Source of the DNA: Peptococcaceae bacterium BRH_c4b
GTDB taxonomy: Bacteria > Bacillota > Desulfotomaculia > Desulfotomaculales > Desulfocucumaceae
NCBI GenBank assembly: GCA_000961595.1
Contig: LADO01000004.1
Coordinates: 1-42,338, forward strand
DNA length: 42,338 bases
Direction: 5' to 3'
Position numbers and translations under genes: made by a program. Position 1 is the first letter of the stretch, and each line of letters opens with the position of its first letter. The notes beneath the pieces are model-generated. The model was given only the letters and a program-made list of their open reading frames with translations, ran no database searches and had not been told where the DNA came from. Shown piece by piece: positions 15,425-23,171 of this stretch.

Positions 15425-16318
15425 TTGTCGTTGAATATTTGGACGGGGGCCCTGGAACAAGGATTACTCTGGGGTCCCATGATCCTGGGGGTCTATCTGA
15501 CCTTCCGGATTCTGAACTTCCCAGACCTCACGGTGGACGGGTCCTTTACCCTGGGGGCTGCGGTGGCTACTCGCCTGATTCTTAGCGGTTACGACCCGTG
15601 GTCTGCTTCCCTGGCCGCCGTCCTGGCCGGTGCCATGGCTGGCTTGATGACCGGTCTGCTGCACACTCAACTGAAAATCGACCCATTGCTTTCCGGTATC
15701 CTCTCTATGATTGCCCTCTATTCAATTAACTTGCGGGTTATGGGCACAGCCAACCTGTCACTGTTGCGCGTTGACACCATCCTTACCGCCATTGGCGATC
15801 TCACTATCCACAACTTCGCTGCCCTTGTGCTGGGCGGTGCGGTCTGCCTGATCGCCGTCACCGGCCTCTATTTTTTCCTGCAGACGGAAGTCGGCCTGGG
15901 GGTACGGGCGACCGGCGACAATCCCCAGATGATCCGCAGCCTTGGTGTAAATACTAATATCACTAAAATCATCGGCCTTGCCTTAAGCAACGCCCTGGTT
16001 GCCGTGTCCGGATCTTTGGTGGGACAATACCAGAGCTTTGCCGATATCGGCATGGGCATCGGCATGATCGTTGTCGGCTTGGCCTCGGTAATCATCGGCG
16101 AGGTCCTGGTCCGCACCCCGACCCTTATCCGGGCGCTTTTGGCAGCTCTGATCGGCTCGGTTATCTACCGTGCCGTTATTGCCATAGTCCTGCAGCTGGG
16201 CATGCCGGCTACGGATTTAAAACTCCTCACTGCAGCTATTGTGACAGCTGCTCTGGCCTTCCCCGTCTTCCGGGGCCGGTTCCGCAAGCTGCCGGCATAC
16301 CGGGAAAGGAGTGGTTAG
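15425..16318 (+). CDS. trpY: ABC transporter permease (TrpY family)
   Basis: The 297-residue membrane protein starts at TTG 15425 behind AAAGGTGA and has eight to nine hydrophobic helices. The early LNFPDLTVDGSFTLGAAVAT motif is diagnostic of the permease that partners TrpX-like binding proteins, related to branched-chain amino-acid permeases. VGLGVRATGDNPQMIRSLGV is the cytoplasmic coupling loop. It ends one base before the ATPase start chosen here, and the operon order X-Y-Z is intact. Confidence 0.83.
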   Translation: MSLNIWTGALEQGLLWGPMILGVYLTFRILNFPDLTVDGSFTLGAAVATRLILSGYDPWSASLAAVLAGAMAGLMTGLLHTQLKIDPLLSGILSMIALYSINLRVMGTANLSLLRVDTILTAIGDLTIHNFAALVLGGAVCLIAVTGLYFFLQTEVGLGVRATGDNPQMIRSLGVNTNITKIIGLALSNALVAVSGSLVGQYQSFADIGMGIGMIVVGLASVIIGEVLVRTPTLIRALLAALIGSVIYRAVIAIVLQLGMPATDLKLLTAAIVTAALAFPVFRGRFRKLPAYRERSG

Positions 16319-16319
16319 A

Positions 16320-17117
16320 GTGCTTGAAATCAGAAACATCACCAAGGTCTTTCACCGCGGCGATATAAATGAAAAACTGGCCCTGCAGAATCTTTCGCTC
16401 CATCTTGCTCCCGGCGAGGTGGTTACGGTTATAGGCAGCAACGGGGCCGGCAAGACTACTTTGCTGAACGCCCTGGCCGGCGTTTTCCAGATCGACGAAG
16501 GGCAAATACTGATTGAGGGGCGCGAGATCAGCCGCCAGCCCGAGCACGTCCGCGCCTCCTATATCGGGCGCGTCTTTCAAGATCCAAACCTGGGAACAGC
16601 GGCGTCGATGACCATCGAGGAGAACCTGGCCATGGCTCTGCACCGCGGTCAGCCGCTGCGTTTGCGCCGGGGAACCGGCAGGAGTCAGCGCGAACTGTTC
16701 CGCGAGCGCCTGCGGCCCCTTGGCCTGGGGCTGGAGAACAGGCTGACATCCAGAGTTGGCCTGCTATCCGGAGGACAGCGCCAGGCGCTGACAGTCCTGA
16801 TGGCCACCATCGCCTGCCCGAAGCTCCTGCTCCTGGACGAGCATACAGCGGCGCTGGATCCGAAAACGGCAGGCGTGGTGCTGGACCTGACCACCCGGAT
16901 TATTGCCGGGGGACAGCTGACCACCTTCATGGTGACCCACAACATGGAACAGGCCCTAACCGTAGGCACACGGACGATCATGATGCATGAAGGCCAGATC
17001 ATTCTCGATATCAGCGGGCCGGAAAGGGAACGGCTGAAAATCCCCGACTTGCTCAAGATGTTTGAGCAGGCCAGCGGCAAATCACTGAATACAGACCGGT
17101 TGCTCCTCGCCCGTTAA
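16320..17117 (+). CDS. trpZ: ABC transporter ATP-binding protein (TrpZ family)
   Basis: The 265-residue ATPase has Walker A (GSNGAGKTT), Q-loop region (IGRVFQDPNLGT), signature LSGGQRQAL, Walker B LLLLDEHTAALD and the switch His in VTHNMEQAL. It energises the TrpXY-like importer encoded upstream. The start is taken as GTG 16320, nine bases after AAAGGAG; an in-frame GTG at 16311 abuts the ribosome site and is less likely. Confidence 0.85.
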   Translation: MLEIRNITKVFHRGDINEKLALQNLSLHLAPGEVVTVIGSNGAGKTTLLNALAGVFQIDEGQILIEGREISRQPEHVRASYIGRVFQDPNLGTAASMTIEENLAMALHRGQPLRLRRGTGRSQRELFRERLRPLGLGLENRLTSRVGLLSGGQRQALTVLMATIACPKLLLLDEHTAALDPKTAGVVLDLTTRIIAGGQLTTFMVTHNMEQALTVGTRTIMMHEGQIILDISGPERERLKIPDLLKMFEQASGKSLNTDRLLLAR

Positions 17118-17255
17118 ACTGGCCTAAAGAATGTCCCGCCGGTTAGTAAATCTCCGCTGTCTTATATGCCAGTTTAAAGAATGTGTTTTTTGGCAAAGCC
17201 TTTTAGTAATCAATTGAATAAAATCCTGCATAAAAGACACCTTCCTTCTGCTAAC
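17118..17255. other. Intergenic region after the TrpXYZ-like operon
   Basis: TAAACTGGC near 17115 and GCCAGTTTA near 17168 form a nine-pair inverted repeat, each followed by AAAGAATG. It may act as an operon end, but no T-run follows. No gene seen. Confidence 0.35.
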
Positions 17256-17438
17256 GGGGTCAGGCACCTAACTTATTAACTTATTCTTAAAAGGCTTAAT
17301 ACCTCCTGGTAGAATAGTGGCAGGAGGTATTATTTTTTGGCAAGGCGGTTACGAATTGAGTATCCGAAAGGCTTTGAATATCATCCTGCAATTAAGCAGC
17401 TTAAGCGTATTATTCGTTGGTATGTCCTAAGGCAGTAA
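17256..17438 (+). mobile_element. Short RAYT-type element, copy 2
   Basis: About 110 bases match the left end at 8151-8260, from GGGGTCAGGCACCTAACTTA through the hairpin to the first twelve transposase codons. The rest is different and short. The TTG at 17337 opens a 33-codon frame reading ARRLRIEYPKGFEYHPAIKQ and ending in TAA at 17436-17438. It is an internally deleted or chimeric derivative that could move only with a transposase supplied elsewhere. Confidence 0.65.
17297..17332 (+). promoter_or_regulatory. Hairpin hiding the ribosome site, copy 2
   Basis: TAATACCTCCTG at 17297-17308 pairs exactly with CAGGAGGTATTA at 17321-17332. Relative to the copy at 8192-8227, one base pair changed on both sides (C-G to T-A), which preserves the stem. 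This points to selection for the structure. Confidence 0.75.
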
Positions 17439-17444
17439 AGGAAT

Positions 17445-18884
17445 TTAATCTGTCAAAGCTTTAACTGCATTCAAACGACCACTTCCAAAATAAGCTTGTT
17501 CTTTTCCGCTTACTGGTTCAACGCTCTTTTTATAGAGCATTTCTGCGACCTTACGAGGTCCTATTTTACCATACTTATCAATAATTAAGGCAGCAACAGC
17601 AGATACTTTAGGAACTGCCATAGATGTACCTACGTTGTAGAAATAACCTCCTTGATTATCTGTGCTTAAACAAAATTCGTTTTTATAGAGTTCATTCGTA
17701 AAGTATTCATCAAGCTTGTCATTCTGTTGATATTCAAGTAACACGGTTATATTGCCACCTGGAGCAGCCATATCAATAAAACCTGGTCCAAAATTAGAGT
17801 ATAAAGCTAATGTATCATCAGGTCCTGTTGCGGATACTGTAACTACACCGGGAATCGTGCCGGGCACTTCAAATCCTGCTCCCACAAAGGTTAAACCATT
17901 GCCACCGTATACGGAGTTCAGGTAGTCAGTCACCTTTCCTTTCGCTGTCAAATTAATGCCTTCATTACCAGCTGCTGAGACCACTAAACTACCTTTATTT
18001 ACTGCATATTGGATGGCCCTTTTATAAGCTAAGAAATCAGCAATATCATTTCCTAATGCAACTTTCTCTCCGGTTAAAGGGTCGGTGTAAAAAACTTGAC
18101 CTTTTATATCAAAACCAGCCAGGCTCATTGAAATAACATCGACCCCATCATTTGCTGCAGCCACAATAGCGGCAGTAATCCAGGCTGTCTCCGCAAAGGA
18201 TTCCCCAAATACACGATAAGCACGGATTCCTGTGTCCGGTGCTACACCTAGCATCTCTCCATGTGCTGCAATGGTTCCGGCGATGTGACTACCATGCCCC
18301 ATTCTATCATCAAATTCATCGATATTACCTGTTTCGTATGGTTCCGTATTCCAGAATCCACCTGCGGGGACAAAGTTCTTTGAGCCCGGTAACAGGTTTG
18401 CAACCAAATCAGGGTGATCAGGATCAATACCACTGTCAATAATCCCTACTACAACGTTATGGGAACCGGTTCCTAAATTATAACTTGTACCATTTTCAGT
18501 AACACGTTTAATATCCCATTCGAGGTCCCATAAGGAAGATTGAGCTGTATCTAGAGTTAATTCACTTCTCAATTCGTTTTCTTTAACTTTAGGTATGGAC
18601 CAAGAAATTGAAGGATTAACTAGGTTTACAGATGGCAAGCTCTTCAGTTCTGAAAAGATTTTATTATCTCCTTTTATCTGTGCAAAACCTATGTCAGGAA
18701 CAGTATAAGTAATTTCCCCACCACAAGATGACAGCTTTGTATTAAAATCACTCGGAATCTTATTTTCATTAAATAGTACAGAATAGTAGTAAGTATTTTC
18801 TTGAACGCCTGCTTGAGCCATATTAAGGAAAATCATTCCAATTACAAAAGCTACCGACAAAAACAAGGTAATTATTTTTTTCAT
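17445..18884 (-). CDS. Secreted subtilisin-like serine protease (S8)
   Basis: The 479-residue protein has a signal peptide (MKKIITLFLSVAFVIGMIFL) and a pro-region of about 75 residues. The S8 catalytic triad follows: Asp150 (VVVGIIDSGID), His197 (MGHGSHIAGT) and Ser421 (VGTSMAVPKVSA), with oxyanion Asn307 (AAGNEG). AGGAGG precedes the ATG. Pro-region and length resemble secreted S8 proteases, some of which are lantibiotic leader peptidases. The nearest precursor gene is 16 kb away, so a role in RiPP processing is speculative. The AT-rich gene is unlike the GC-rich operon before it and lies next to a mobile-element copy. Confidence 0.88.
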   Translation of the reverse strand: MKKIITLFLSVAFVIGMIFLNMAQAGVQENTYYYSVLFNENKIPSDFNTKLSSCGGEITYTVPDIGFAQIKGDNKIFSELKSLPSVNLVNPSISWSIPKVKENELRSELTLDTAQSSLWDLEWDIKRVTENGTSYNLGTGSHNVVVGIIDSGIDPDHPDLVANLLPGSKNFVPAGGFWNTEPYETGNIDEFDDRMGHGSHIAGTIAAHGEMLGVAPDTGIRAYRVFGESFAETAWITAAIVAAANDGVDVISMSLAGFDIKGQVFYTDPLTGEKVALGNDIADFLAYKRAIQYAVNKGSLVVSAAGNEGINLTAKGKVTDYLNSVYGGNGLTFVGAGFEVPGTIPGVVTVSATGPDDTLALYSNFGPGFIDMAAPGGNITVLLEYQQNDKLDEYFTNELYKNEFCLSTDNQGGYFYNVGTSMAVPKVSAVAALIIDKYGKIGPRKVAEMLYKKSVEPVSGKEQAYFGSGRLNAVKALTD

Positions 18885-19122
18885 CAGATATCCTCCTGTA
18901 TTTTCTATTGATTAATTTGATATGGATATTTCAACTAAAAGTATTAAAATCCTCCTGAAATGAAAAAATTTATAAAGTCTAACTTTTCTTTTCTTCAGTA
19001 TAGCCGGTTTGAACATTAGGAGAACTGGCTTTTTCCATATAAGGGCATGTAAACGATGCATATATTTTATAGCGTGAAATCCTTTGGCAATAGTGATAAA
19101 CTGGAAGTGCGGAGGTGGTATT

Positions 19123-19842
19123 TTGCTGAAAGCGGCATTGTTTGACCTTGACGGAACTCTTCTCCCGGTGGAAACCGGGGAATTTATGAACGAATATTTA
19201 AAAGAGATAGCCAGTGCCGTGCAGCAGGCGGTGGAGCCCCAACGCTTTGTCCATTCCCTGCTGGCAAGCACCGCAAAAATGGTGGCGGACAGAAACCCTG
19301 CGGTTACCAATGCGGATGTGTTCTGGGCTGATTTTAATGTCCGCCTGGGAGATTGCATAGAAGAATTGAGGCCCCTGATAGAAAAATTTTACACCGAAAG
19401 GTTTTTCGAATTGGCCCGGGTGGCCAGCCCCCGCCCGCAGTTAGCCCGCCGGGTGGTACAAACCGCACTGGACAGCGGCCTGCGCATAGCCCTGGCCACC
19501 AACCCCGTATTCCCACTAACAGCCATTCGCCAGCGTATGACCTGGGCGGGTATAGATGATCAGCCCTGGGAAGTGGTCACCTGTTATGAGGAAATGCATT
19601 TCTGCAAGCCCAACCCAGAGGTTTACCTGGAAATTGCCGAAAAGCTCGGGGTGCAGCCGGAGGAATGTCTAATGGCTGGCAACGATGCGGAGGAAGACAT
19701 GGTAGCGGGCAGCGTGGGTATGAAGACTTATCTTGTTACCGATTATTTAATCGGTGCCCCACGGGATAATCTTAAAGTGGACTGGACGGGCTCCCTTGAC
19801 GGTCTGGTTGACTGGTTGGGAAGAGGAGCCGGCATAAAATAA
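19123..19842 (+). CDS. HAD-superfamily hydrolase
   Basis: The 239-residue protein starts at TTG 19123, behind GGAGGTGG at 19111-19118. It has HAD motif I ALFDLDGTLLPV (nucleophile Asp), motif II region IALATNPVFP, the motif III Lys area CKPNPEVYLEIAEKLG and motif IV MAGNDAEEDMVAG. A helical cap lies between motifs I and II. It is likely a small-molecule phosphatase; the substrate is not predictable. The longer frame from 19084 lacks a ribosome site. Confidence 0.8.
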   Translation: MLKAALFDLDGTLLPVETGEFMNEYLKEIASAVQQAVEPQRFVHSLLASTAKMVADRNPAVTNADVFWADFNVRLGDCIEELRPLIEKFYTERFFELARVASPRPQLARRVVQTALDSGLRIALATNPVFPLTAIRQRMTWAGIDDQPWEVVTCYEEMHFCKPNPEVYLEIAEKLGVQPEECLMAGNDAEEDMVAGSVGMKTYLVTDYLIGAPRDNLKVDWTGSLDGLVDWLGRGAGIK

Positions 19843-19885
19843 TTCTGCGAGTCAAGGGGTAGCTTCCTGAAGGAGTTGTGTTGAT

Positions 19886-20035
19886 ATGGAACCGGTAAGG
19901 ATACTTATATTTTCGGACTACGTTTGACCGTTTTGCTATATCGGCAAAGGTATTGCCGAAAAACTGCAGGCAGAATAAGAATACCCTATCAGCCTGGAAT
20001 GGATTGGTTAAGCCGCCGGCCAGACAATTTATGAA
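19886..20035 (+). pseudogene. DsbA/FrnE-type oxidoreductase remnant with TGA (Sec?) in the active site
   Basis: From ATG 19886 (GGAG at 19872-19875) the frame reads EPVRILIFSDYV, then TGA (19925-19927), then PFCYIGKGIAEKLQAE. Homologues have CPFC here, so TGA replaces the first redox Cys, the usual position of selenocysteine in thioredoxin-fold selenoproteins. A hairpin at 19941-19959 fits a bacterial SECIS. The frame then meets TAA (19976), apparently from a six-base duplication (GAATAA GAATAC). It resumes EYPISLEWIG and stops again. More than two thirds of the protein is missing. It is therefore a decayed gene, most likely of a former selenoprotein. Confidence 0.65.
19941..19959 (+). promoter_or_regulatory. 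Candidate bacterial SECIS hairpin
   Basis: TCGGCAA at 19941-19947 pairs with TTGCCGA at 19953-19959 around the loop AGGTA. The loop starts 20 bases after the TGA and has G as its second base. This matches the usual bSECIS rule of a small hairpin with a G among the first loop bases 16-37 bases after the UGA. Confidence 0.5.
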
Positions 20036-20041
20036 TGATTT

Positions 20042-20063
20042 CCCCGGGAAGATCTTTCCGGGG
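20042..20063 (+). terminator. Intrinsic terminator after the DsbA-like remnant
   Basis: CCCCGGGAA pairs with TTTCCGGGG around GATC and is followed by TTTGTTTTTA. Confidence 0.8.
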
Positions 20064-20180
20064 TTTGTTTTTATGTGAAAAGCAGGTAAGTTTATACCCT
20101 GTGGACATTTACCTGCATAAAAAACAGCCCCATGTTAAATAATACTATTGAATTTATACATATTGGGGAGGTATGAGAGA

Positions 20181-20375
20181 ATGAACGTAAAGGTAACTGA
20201 AATGGTTGGTCATTCCGACAGCGGCTGGAAGGATGCCGTGCAGTCGGCGGTAACTGACGCATCAAGAAGTTTAAATGAAATTGTGGCAGTAGAGGTCGTT
20301 AATTTTACCGCCAATGTGGAAAACGGCAGAGTAACGAATTACAAGGCAAACTTAAAACTTGCGCACAAGGCGTAA
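20181..20375 (+). CDS. Dodecin (flavin-binding small protein)
   Basis: The 64-residue protein (MNVKVTEMVGHSDSGWKDAV and so on) matches dodecins, which form hollow dodecamers that store flavins or CoA. The Trp of SDSGWKDAV is the residue that stacks on the isoalloxazine ring in the family. The ATG at 20181 follows GGGGAGG. It is monocistronic, between the terminators at 20042 and 20380. Confidence 0.88.
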   Translation: MNVKVTEMVGHSDSGWKDAVQSAVTDASRSLNEIVAVEVVNFTANVENGRVTNYKANLKLAHKA

Positions 20376-20379
20376 GCTT

Positions 20380-20411
20380 GAAAGAAGGGCACCGGACGGT
20401 GCCCTTCTTTC
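20380..20411 (+). terminator. Intrinsic terminator of the dodecin gene
   Basis: GAAAGAAGGGCACC pairs perfectly with GGTGCCCTTCTTTC around GGAC, a 14-bp stem ending in a T-rich run. Confidence 0.85.
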
Positions 20412-20452
20412 GTATAATCACCCGGCAGGGTGGAATCATATAAGTGAGCCTT

Positions 20453-20679
20453 GGGTTCGGAAGGGGTTATTCCCCTACCGAACCCTTAGAGCGAACATAA
20501 AGGTACGGGGACACACCTCCCTGCAAAGGAATGGGGACACACCTCTCTTTAGAGCTTGGCTCTGGGGGTCAGAGGAATGTCCCCGATTGGAATGACTTTA
20601 GGGTCGGAGGAATGTCCCCAACTTTGAGCTTTACAGCCTGTTAATCCCCGACTTTCGAGGTCGGGGTCTTACAGGCTGT
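20453..20679. repeat. Cluster of REP-like palindromes and short direct repeats
   Basis: GGGTTCGG (20453) pairs with CCGAACCC (20478-20485), with an inner AGGGG/CCCCT stem. GGGGACACACCTC occurs at 20507 and 20533. GGAATGTCCCC occurs at 20574 and 20609. ACAGCCTG (20633) pairs with CAGGCTGT (20672), with an inner CCCCGAC/GTCGGGG stem. No gene lies in this 330-base gap. Confidence 0.65.
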
Positions 20680-20742
20680 TAGCGAGATAATAACAGACAC
20701 CGGTGATGTTCTGAAAGCCGGACTACCTTGCCGGAGGAAAAG

Positions 20743-21318
20743 ATGAAGAGAAATGTAATATTAGTGACGGACGGAGACCGGGTGGCCAAGAGGGCAGTAG
20801 AAAGGGCCGCCGAGAATATAGGTGCCCGCTGCATTTCCTCGTCGGCGGGAAACCCCACCAGGCTGAGCGGAGAGCAAATAGTAAATATGATTATGTCGGC
20901 TCCGCATGACCCGGTGGTAGTGATGCTGGATGACCGGGGGAAGCAGGGCACCGGGCAAGGGGAAAGGGCGCTGGAATATATAGCCGCCCACCCGGATATC
21001 AACGTGCTGGGGGCATTGGCGGTGGCCTCCAATACACTGTATACGGCGGGCACCACTGTGGATGAATCCGTTACCAGTGAAGGCAGCATAGTTTCCGGGC
21101 CGGTGGATAAACTGGGTCACCAGAGGCCCGGCACGGATCATTACCTGGAGGGCGATACGGTGGAGATACTGGACAGGCTAAATATACCTGTAGTGGTGGG
21201 TATCGGGGATATCGGCAAAATGGACGGGGCGGACGATCCTGACCGGGGCTCTCCCCTTACCACCAAGGCGCTGCGAGAAATAATGGACAGGAGTGGTTTT
21301 GTTGAAAACTCCCGTTAG
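20743..21318 (+). CDS. spoVAE: Stage V sporulation protein AE-like (SpoVAEa)
   Basis: The 191-residue protein starts at ATG 20743, five bases after GGAGG. The sequence NVILVTDGDRVAKRAVERAA, then ISSSAGNPTRLSGEQIVNMI, HDPVVVMLDDRGKQGTGQGE, NIPVVVGIGDIGKMDGADD is characteristic of SpoVAEa. It belongs to the SpoVA group involved in moving dipicolinic acid during sporulation and germination. It overlaps the start of the SpoVAF gene. Genes for SpoVAC and SpoVAD are not next to it. Confidence 0.82.
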   Translation: MKRNVILVTDGDRVAKRAVERAAENIGARCISSSAGNPTRLSGEQIVNMIMSAPHDPVVVMLDDRGKQGTGQGERALEYIAAHPDINVLGALAVASNTLYTAGTTVDESVTSEGSIVSGPVDKLGHQRPGTDHYLEGDTVEILDRLNIPVVVGIGDIGKMDGADDPDRGSPLTTKALREIMDRSGFVENSR

Positions 21319-22813
21319 CAAAAGGCTTGAACAGAATATAGCCTATCTTAAAGAAAATATGGCCGTAGAGCAAAATTTTGACGTCATTATAAGGGAGTTG
21401 AAATTTGGTAACGTAAACGCCGCCCTATTATTCATTGACGGCCTTACCAATGATCAGATTGTCACTCTGCTGCTGGAGAACCTGACCGAAATTAAGCCCG
21501 AAGATATAGGTACACATACCTTTGATAAAATATTCCACCGCTTTGTCAATTTCACCGAGGTAAACAAGGCAGAGTACCTGGAAGACGTGGTTCAAAAGGT
21601 GCTCATGGGCCCCCAGGCGCTTCTCATCGACGGAGAGGACCGGGCCATAATTATAGACGCCAGGACGTATCCTGCCCGCAGTCCCGCCGAGCCCGATCTG
21701 GAGAAGGTGGTGCGGGGTTCCAGGGACGGTTTCGTAGAGACGCTGGTTTTCAACACTGCCCTGATACGCAGGCGGATCAGGGATCCCAGGCTGCGCATGG
21801 AAGTAATGCAGGCGGGGCTTCGCTCCAAAACGGATGTGGTCATGTGTTATATAAAGGATGTAGCTAACCCGCAGCTGGTGGAAAATGTTAAAAAGCATAT
21901 CGATCAAATCAAGATCGATGGTCTTCCCATGGCTGAGAAGGCAGTGGAGGAGTTAATCTCCCCCGGCTCTTACTGGAACCCCTTCCCCAAGGTGAGATAT
22001 ACCGAAAGGCCGGACGTGGCCGCTACCCATCTGCTGGACGGGCATGTGCTGGTGCTGGTGGATACCTCTCCCAGCGTGATGATCACCCCTACCACATTTT
22101 GGCACCATTTGCAGCATGCCGAGGAATTCCGGCAAAACCCCACGGTGGGCGTTTACCTGCGCTGGATCAGGTATATTGGGGTGGCTATATCACTTTTTTT
22201 GCTGCCTCTCTGGCTACTGGCGGTGCTGCACCCGAACCTGCTGCCCCCGGCTTTAAAATTTATCGGGCCGGCTAAGAATGCAGCCATACCAATATTTCTG
22301 CAGATTCTGATTGCCGAGGTTGCCATTGACATGGTGCGGCTGGCTACCATTCATACCCCCACGGCGCTGGCCACAGCTATGGGCCTCATCGCCGCCCTGC
22401 TGATAGGGCAGATAGCCACCACCGTGGGACTGTTCACCCCGGAAGTGATTATGTATGCAGCCACCGCCGCAGTAGGCACGTTCCTAACCCCCAGTTACGA
22501 GCTTGCCCTGGCCAACAGGCTGGCGCGTCTCTTTCTGCTGGTAATGGTGGCGGTTTTGGGACTGGGCGGCTTTATCATAGGGGTCGCGGCCTTCATAATT
22601 CTTCTGGCTACCACCCGGTCCTTCGGTGTTCCTTATCTCTGGCCGGTTATACCCTTTAACAGCGGGGCCATTAAAGGAGTGCTGATGAGAACTCCGGTGG
22701 CCATGAATAATATCCGCCCCAGCGCGTTAAAAACTAAAGATCCGGTCAAACAGCACGTTCCCGCGCCGGCCGGCAAGCCCCTGGGCAGGCGGCGGGGGGA
22801 TAATAACAAATAA
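21302..22813 (+). CDS. spoVAF: SpoVAF / GerA-family spore membrane protein
   Basis: The protein of about 503 residues has a soluble N-terminal part (residues 1-260: FGNVNAALLFIDGLTNDQIV, RGSRDGFVETLVFNTALIRR, VMCYIKDVANPQLV) and four to five membrane helices (YLRWIRYIGVAISLFLLPLW onward). This matches the GerAA/SpoVAF family. The start is TTG 21302 or 21299, five to eight bases after AGGAG. It overlaps the SpoVAE-like gene by 17 bases, so the two are translationally linked. The Arg-rich C-terminus ends LGRRRGDNNK. It acts in the inner spore membrane in germination or DPA release. Confidence 0.85.
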   Translation: MKTPVSKRLEQNIAYLKENMAVEQNFDVIIRELKFGNVNAALLFIDGLTNDQIVTLLLENLTEIKPEDIGTHTFDKIFHRFVNFTEVNKAEYLEDVVQKVLMGPQALLIDGEDRAIIIDARTYPARSPAEPDLEKVVRGSRDGFVETLVFNTALIRRRIRDPRLRMEVMQAGLRSKTDVVMCYIKDVANPQLVENVKKHIDQIKIDGLPMAEKAVEELISPGSYWNPFPKVRYTERPDVAATHLLDGHVLVLVDTSPSVMITPTTFWHHLQHAEEFRQNPTVGVYLRWIRYIGVAISLFLLPLWLLAVLHPNLLPPALKFIGPAKNAAIPIFLQILIAEVAIDMVRLATIHTPTALATAMGLIAALLIGQIATTVGLFTPEVIMYAATAAVGTFLTPSYELALANRLARLFLLVMVAVLGLGGFIIGVAAFIILLATTRSFGVPYLWPVIPFNSGAIKGVLMRTPVAMNNIRPSALKTKDPVKQHVPAPAGKPLGRRRGDNNK

Positions 22814-22817
22814 ACTG

Positions 22818-22839
22818 CCCACCGGCTAAAGCCGGTGGG
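22818..22839 (+). terminator. Hairpin ending the spoVAE-spoVAF unit (IS end)
   Basis: CCCACCGGC at 22818-22826 pairs with GCCGGTGGG at 22831-22839 around TAAA and is followed by TTTTA. It starts four bases after the spoVAF stop. Confidence 0.7.
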
Positions 22840-22926
22840 TTTTATAGCGACTGAAAGTCGCTTGCGGCTGGAGTGGGCTAAAAAGCAACCCTTGGCTTTA
22901 GCCACCTAAAAGGTACTGACTGAAAC

Positions 22927-23090
22927 TCAGTCATCAGCTTTAAATGCTTCCTTTGCCCCATTTGTTTGCTGATTTTCAACATATTCTTTAACTATATCCT
23001 CTGTGATGGCACCTACGTTCCACAAAAATATCCTCTCGCCCAGAGGTGTTGGCCCCAATATAAATGTTCAAACTCTTGTTGTAGTAACCG
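22927..23090 (-). pseudogene. IS200-type transposase, C-terminal fragment with frameshift
   Basis: Leftward from about 23090 one frame reads LLQQEFEHLYWGQHLWARGY and FCGT, then a missing G shifts the frame. The next frame continues VGAITEDIVKEYVENQQ and ends KADD and TGA at 22927-22929. These are the diagnostic last 60 residues of IS200/IS605 TnpA, including the WG-HLW-RGYF-GTVG segment. The catalytic N-terminal half is missing. Confidence 0.75.
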
Positions 23091-23171
23091 CGATGACCAA
23101 TTTATAAGATATTGGAGCCATCAATCTTAAAAATACTTCAGGCTATTTCATTTAAATACTAAGACTCTTAT

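Larger units (their letters stand above)
22815..23110 (-). mobile_element. IS200/IS605-type remnant (right end and transposase tail)
   Basis: Read leftward, a transposase C-terminus is followed by a roughly 100-base non-coding end containing AGTCGC/GCGACT and GCCCACCGGC/GCCGGTGGGT hairpins (22817-22840). This is the layout of an IS200/IS605 right end. The outer hairpin with its TTTTA tail can also serve as the rightward terminator of the spoVA pair. The left part of the element is gone. Confidence 0.65.

Noticed and set aside
20453..20679. CRISPR array
   Set aside because: The repeats here are short, irregular and palindromic, with no regular spacers and no cas genes nearby.
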